DNA from: Geosiphon pyriformis
Lineage: Eukaryota > Glomeromycota > Glomeromycetes > Archaeosporales > Geosiphonaceae
Direction: 5' to 3'
NCBI GenBank assembly: GCA_016748015.1
Contig: JAAOMT010000602.1
Span: 1 to 64,000 of the forward strand
Length of the DNA stretch: 64,000 nt
Part shown: in pieces, positions 60,496-64,000 of the stretch
Layout: every line of letters starts with the position of its first letter
Position numbering within the stretch: position 1 is the first letter of the stretch
The notes under the pieces: generated by a model
Told to the model about the DNA's origin: nothing
Database searches by the model: none
Seen by the model: only the letters and a program-made list of their open reading frames with translations
Translations under genes and position numbers: made by a program

Positions 60496-60859
60496 TCATC
60501 AAGAGTCCAAATTCTGATTTGCTAAGGTAAGGATTCGTCATTCGATCAAAAAATCTATCACATAAAATAGGTCATCTATAAATTCTTGGTACTTCAGTTT
60601 TCCTCATAATAATTTCCCTTTTTCCACGCTTTAGCGGTGAGTATTTTTAATTGCTTTTTGAAATGACCAAATTCGGCATCAAGTTTAAAAAAAATTTCTT
60701 GCTCAGATACACATTTATGACGATCCAAAGTGTCAGTGTTGTAGAAAAATTGTCTACAGTTCGTTACCCCTTTTTTAAAATTTTTAGCCTAAAAACTCTG
60801 GCTAAACAATGAATTAATGAATTCAAATTTTTTGGATCGCCAAAAAGCATGTTCCTAAA

Positions 60860-61057
60860 ATGGATGGAAAGACAGCCCAATCAATTGCCTTATATATCAC
60901 AGGTTGCTTTGGATTCGTCATTTTGGTTCAGTATTTGGCACGTCGATATCGAACCTTTGGTGATGATGATGACCACGATTCCCCAAAGCCTCGTATCAAA
61001 TTTGTAAGAACCACGTGTGTTCTCACTGGGGATCATGAAGGACTAAGCAAAGATTGA
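60860..61057 (+). CDS. Small single-pass membrane protein, 65 residues
   Basis: Single exon: MDGKTAQSIALYITGCFGFV and ILVQYLARRYRTF form a helix ending in positive residues, followed by GDDDDHDSPKPRIKF and a short polar tail. Helix then acidic tail is the same plan as the gene at 59,058, but there is no sequence similarity that I can see. Function unknown. Confidence 0.5.
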   Translation: MDGKTAQSIALYITGCFGFVILVQYLARRYRTFGDDDDHDSPKPRIKFVRTTCVLTGDHEGLSKD

Positions 61058-62059
61058 ACAAGTTTGTTAATAAGTGGATTAATCTGACAAATGGTAAATT
61101 ACATGTTCTCTTTTTGTGAAAAGTCGATTTAATCTCAAATTTTCACATGTTTCACAATAAATTTTTGAACAATTACAAGTCTGTAATTCAACAAGTAACA
61201 ATAATGCTGGAGGCAAAAGTAAAAAGATTAGTTGTAACTCTCCTTGCAAATATTTTTTTCAATTTACATAACATACTCTTTTATTAAGTTCTTGCTGAAC
61301 ATTTATTCCGATTGAAAGAAAGCAAGAACTCTCAATTAGTTTTTTTTAGCGATTCGATTGCAAGAATTAAAATATTGCTCTACTTTAAGGCTTATCTCGA
61401 TTCAACCTTTCTCTCAAGTGGAATTTTTTTTGAGATATTTAAAAAAATCATTCTTTGAGAGATGCATAATCTCCTGTAGTTTATTCAAGAGATCATCATC
61501 CAAAAGCAATATGATGAAAGTGAATTTAGAAAAGCAGGTTAGCTACTACAAGACTTGAATTTTTTTTCAAGATTTCATAGTTTATGACATGTCTTCCCAC
61601 TAGATTTGAGCTTTCAGGGGGTTTTTTCATCCAATTTGAAAGTTCAACATAATATCAAAATAATCACTGTGGATAGCTCGGCAAAAAAGCAAACTTGTTT
61701 CACACAAACCCTATGAGCTTTTTATTTTTAAAGCATTTAAGGAACTGGATACATTCAATAAATAGAAACCTTGATTCAAAGTGTACAATATGCTTAACAC
61801 ACTTGACAATCGTAAAAGTCGAAGAGGAAAGTGGGAAAGTAGAAAAAAGCTAAAGAGCTAATCTCAATCTATGTGGAAAATCACGAAAAGTTACGATGAT
61901 CTATTTATAAATTCTTGAACTATTTCACGGGGGTTATTCGGATTGGGAAATTAAGAAGATATATATCGACCGGGAAAATTTTTAAAGGAAAAAGTTAATA
62001 AGCCAGGGAAACCATTGTTTGTTAAAGAGAAGTCGAAGTTCTTTAAAGCGGATTGATCA
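61058..62059. other. Intergenic sequence
   Basis: No supported feature. A 66-codon frame at 61,358-61,558 is not convincing. Confidence 0.4.
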
Positions 62060-62485
62060 ATGCCAAGCTTTAATTTCAATTTGGTAAATAGATCTGGGAT
62101 CAAGATTTTCCTTTATGAATACGAAACGCAATCGAAACTTCTACCAATTCATCTGTTTCTTGAACGATTCAACAAACATGATTTTCGAATTATCAAGTGT
62201 TACGGTGGAATTCGGTTTATGAAGACGGCGAAAAAGACTTGTAAAAATTATCGAAAAATGCGGATGCTCTTTGGAGGAACCAGGGTAATGACAGTCGGTA
62301 AAGAGCAGAAAGTTGTTGGGTAAGTTTTCTTCAATTTTTCGAAAAACTCGATTTATATATAACAATTTCACTTTTACTAAACCCGTGACTCATTTTTTTA
62401 CAAACTTTTTGTGATCTTCTACAGCTTTATTAGTCCTTGGAATTGCATCGTCATAGTTTCATTGTCTCTTCCATTCATTTTGTGA
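62060..62485 (+). CDS. Small basic protein with C-terminal hydrophobic anchor, about 106 residues
   Basis: Exon 1 (62,060-62,320) encodes FNFNLVNRSGIKIFLYEYET, LFLERFNKHDFRIIKCYGGI and the very basic KTAKKTCKNYRKMRMLFGG. It ends at a strong donor, GG|GTAAGT. Exon 2 after CTACAG at about 62,422 stays in phase and adds FISPWNCIVIVSLSLPFIL and a stop, a plausible tail anchor. No family was recognised. Confidence 0.45.
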
Positions 62486-64000
62486 ATTCAGGCACTTTTC
62501 TTACAGGTAAATAATAATGATCTTTAGCATTTGGCTCAAATCAGGGCGTAAGGGTGTCTGTCGAATAAGAATTAGGCTGGAAGAATTACAAATTGGGCGT
62601 GACTAGGGATTCCTGTTTTCAAAGTATAGCCGCCATGAAAATTGGCGTGCATACATGGTATTGTTGAAATATATTCCTTCTATGGGGCATGCATGCTATG
62701 TACGATTGACATACATTTTCCCGATCCTTCATTTGTCGCGTGAGGTTCTAAAAAAAATCGAGCGTAATTTTTTCTCCGCTCTGCCAAATTCAAAGATCCT
62801 TGTTTGGTTTTGCCCTCTTTTCAATTCGTAAGAATTAAAAAAATTTCAAATATTATTCAAAGTTAAAGCATGAATTACGCCACTTTGCAAATCTGTAACC
62901 TTATTTTGAAACAAAATTTATTTAAAGATGGTTTTCGACATTCGGGACCCAAGCTCACTTTTAAGTTTGTTACAAATTTATGAACTCTTAATAATTTAAA
63001 ATTTCCCGGTCTTTTGCCAAAGGCTAAGAGAAATTTTTGGTCACTACGACAAATTTAACAATTCTTTTAACATTAATTTCTGTTTATGATGTTTTATTAC
63101 CACTTTTCTGATACTTCTTGGCACAAAAGATTTATTCTTTTACTATTTAATAAAATAGAAATCTTCAGGAATTTTTGAAATGGTTGTGATTTTTAAGATT
63201 TTATTTATGTAAAATAATGATTTATAGAGAAGGAATTTTGAAGGAATTTTTTTTTTCTAAAAGTATCCCTCCTTGATTTTGTATATACTTTAGTAAGCCA
63301 ATTAATATATTGTTATTTAGCTGAATTAAAAAAAGTTAAAACTTGACATTTAGAGTTATAATCAAAAAATATTAAAGAAAAGGATATTTTATCATGTTTT
63401 TTATTTGTTAAGTAATATTTGTAAAAAGATGAATCTTATTTTTAAAGACCAGCTAGATTAGGGTTGGATAAAATGACCTTTGAATGATTGTGATGAAAAA
63501 TCTGTTTTTTCTTTAAGTATGAAGTTGTTTGATAAACCTTCAATTTATTTGGGAGAGAATAACAGTAAATCAAAAAATAAATTTTTAAGAGTTTATAAAT
63601 GGAAATATATATATATATATATATTATGACATGATTACTTTTGTCATTAATTTTCAAGAGTTCAAATTAAAAATGAAAAAAAAATAGATATAGCTAAACC
63701 AGATATAACTGAGGCCGGTGGTATATGCCTAACAGCCATTATATCTTTTGGTTAATTGACATAAGATTAATCTATTGTTCATTGTCGAAATCAAGTTTTT
63801 TGATTGCTCAACCATCGGAAAATTTTGGCGTTTTTATTACATCATAAGGGGTTACACAAGCGGAAAATGAGGAAATTCTTGACATAAGTGAAATAACCTT
63901 TGTGCTCTTTATATCCAACACCCAAGTAAGATTTTTAGGTTTGAAAAGATGATGGAATGATAATGAAGTAAATGATATTCAAAATCTTCATTACATCCTC
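62486..64000. other. Intergenic sequence to window end
   Basis: No gene seen. It contains an (AT)n tract at 63,606-63,625. Confidence 0.45.
63606..63625. repeat. (AT)n microsatellite
   Basis: About ten AT units. Confidence 0.9.

Noticed and set aside
1-64000. tRNA, rRNA or CRISPR features
   Set aside because: I scanned for tRNA B-box-like sequences, rRNA cores and spaced direct repeats and saw none that I could support.

Overview
The window is eukaryotic. It has no bacterial operon structure. Its genes are split by short spliceosomal introns (about 60-100 bp, GT-AG, AT-rich), and coding exons stand out from a very AT-rich background. The gene set (F-box-like proteins of the 'LVNxxWCxxxxPLLW' type, class-3 lipases, a DUF4097-type adhesin-like membrane protein, Tc1/mariner and TnpB/Fanzor relics, many (AAT)n microsatellites) points to an AT-rich early-diverging fungus. 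My best inference is an arbuscular mycorrhizal (Glomeromycotina) genome. No database was available to confirm this.

Layout: 1-4.4 kb is gene-poor and holds one decayed reading frame broken only by TAA codons. 4.6-4.9 kb is a Tc1/mariner transposase fragment. 4.9-12.9 kb is an extreme AT-rich block without coding signal, built from at least three diverged copies of one repeat. 13.1-14.8 kb (-) encodes a single-pass membrane protein with a DUF4097-like beta-repeat ectodomain. 15.9-16.1 kb is a 206-bp MITE-like inverted-repeat element. 16.8-21.2 kb (-) is a tandem pair of F-box-like genes, one dead and one intact. 22.8-24.2 kb (+) and 30.7-32.1 kb (-) are two class-3 lipase-fold genes whose nucleophile serine is glycine. 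Between them lie a Tc1 tail, a small secreted protein gene (26.8-27.2 kb) and a truncated duplicate of the second lipase (28.9-29.6 kb). 34.5-36.1 kb (-) is an Ssh4/Ear1-like SPRY membrane protein with a PPxY motif. 38.7-39.4 kb (+) is a membrane-anchored C2H2 finger protein. 39.8-43.1 kb holds a TnpB/Fanzor relic and then a dead MYSM1-like (SWIRM-MPN) gene; a second TnpB/Fanzor relic is at 45.1 kb. 47.2-48.2 kb is a REX1-type gene, 49.9-51.6 kb a DUF1295 membrane reductase-like gene with two microexons, and 52.2-53.4 kb (-) a third F-box-like gene. 53.5-59 kb is gene-free and microsatellite-rich. 59.1-62.5 kb is a run of four tiny membrane-protein genes on the + strand.

The genes do not form one pathway. 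The recurring theme is expansion and decay: F-box and lipase families are duplicated and partly broken, and transposons are reduced to fragments whose differences look C-to-T/G-to-A biased. Gene islands alternate with AT-rich, repeat-derived blocks. Exon boundaries given were checked for reading-phase consistency; family names rest on motif recognition by eye. Single-base frameshifts in the pseudogenes could partly be assembly errors.
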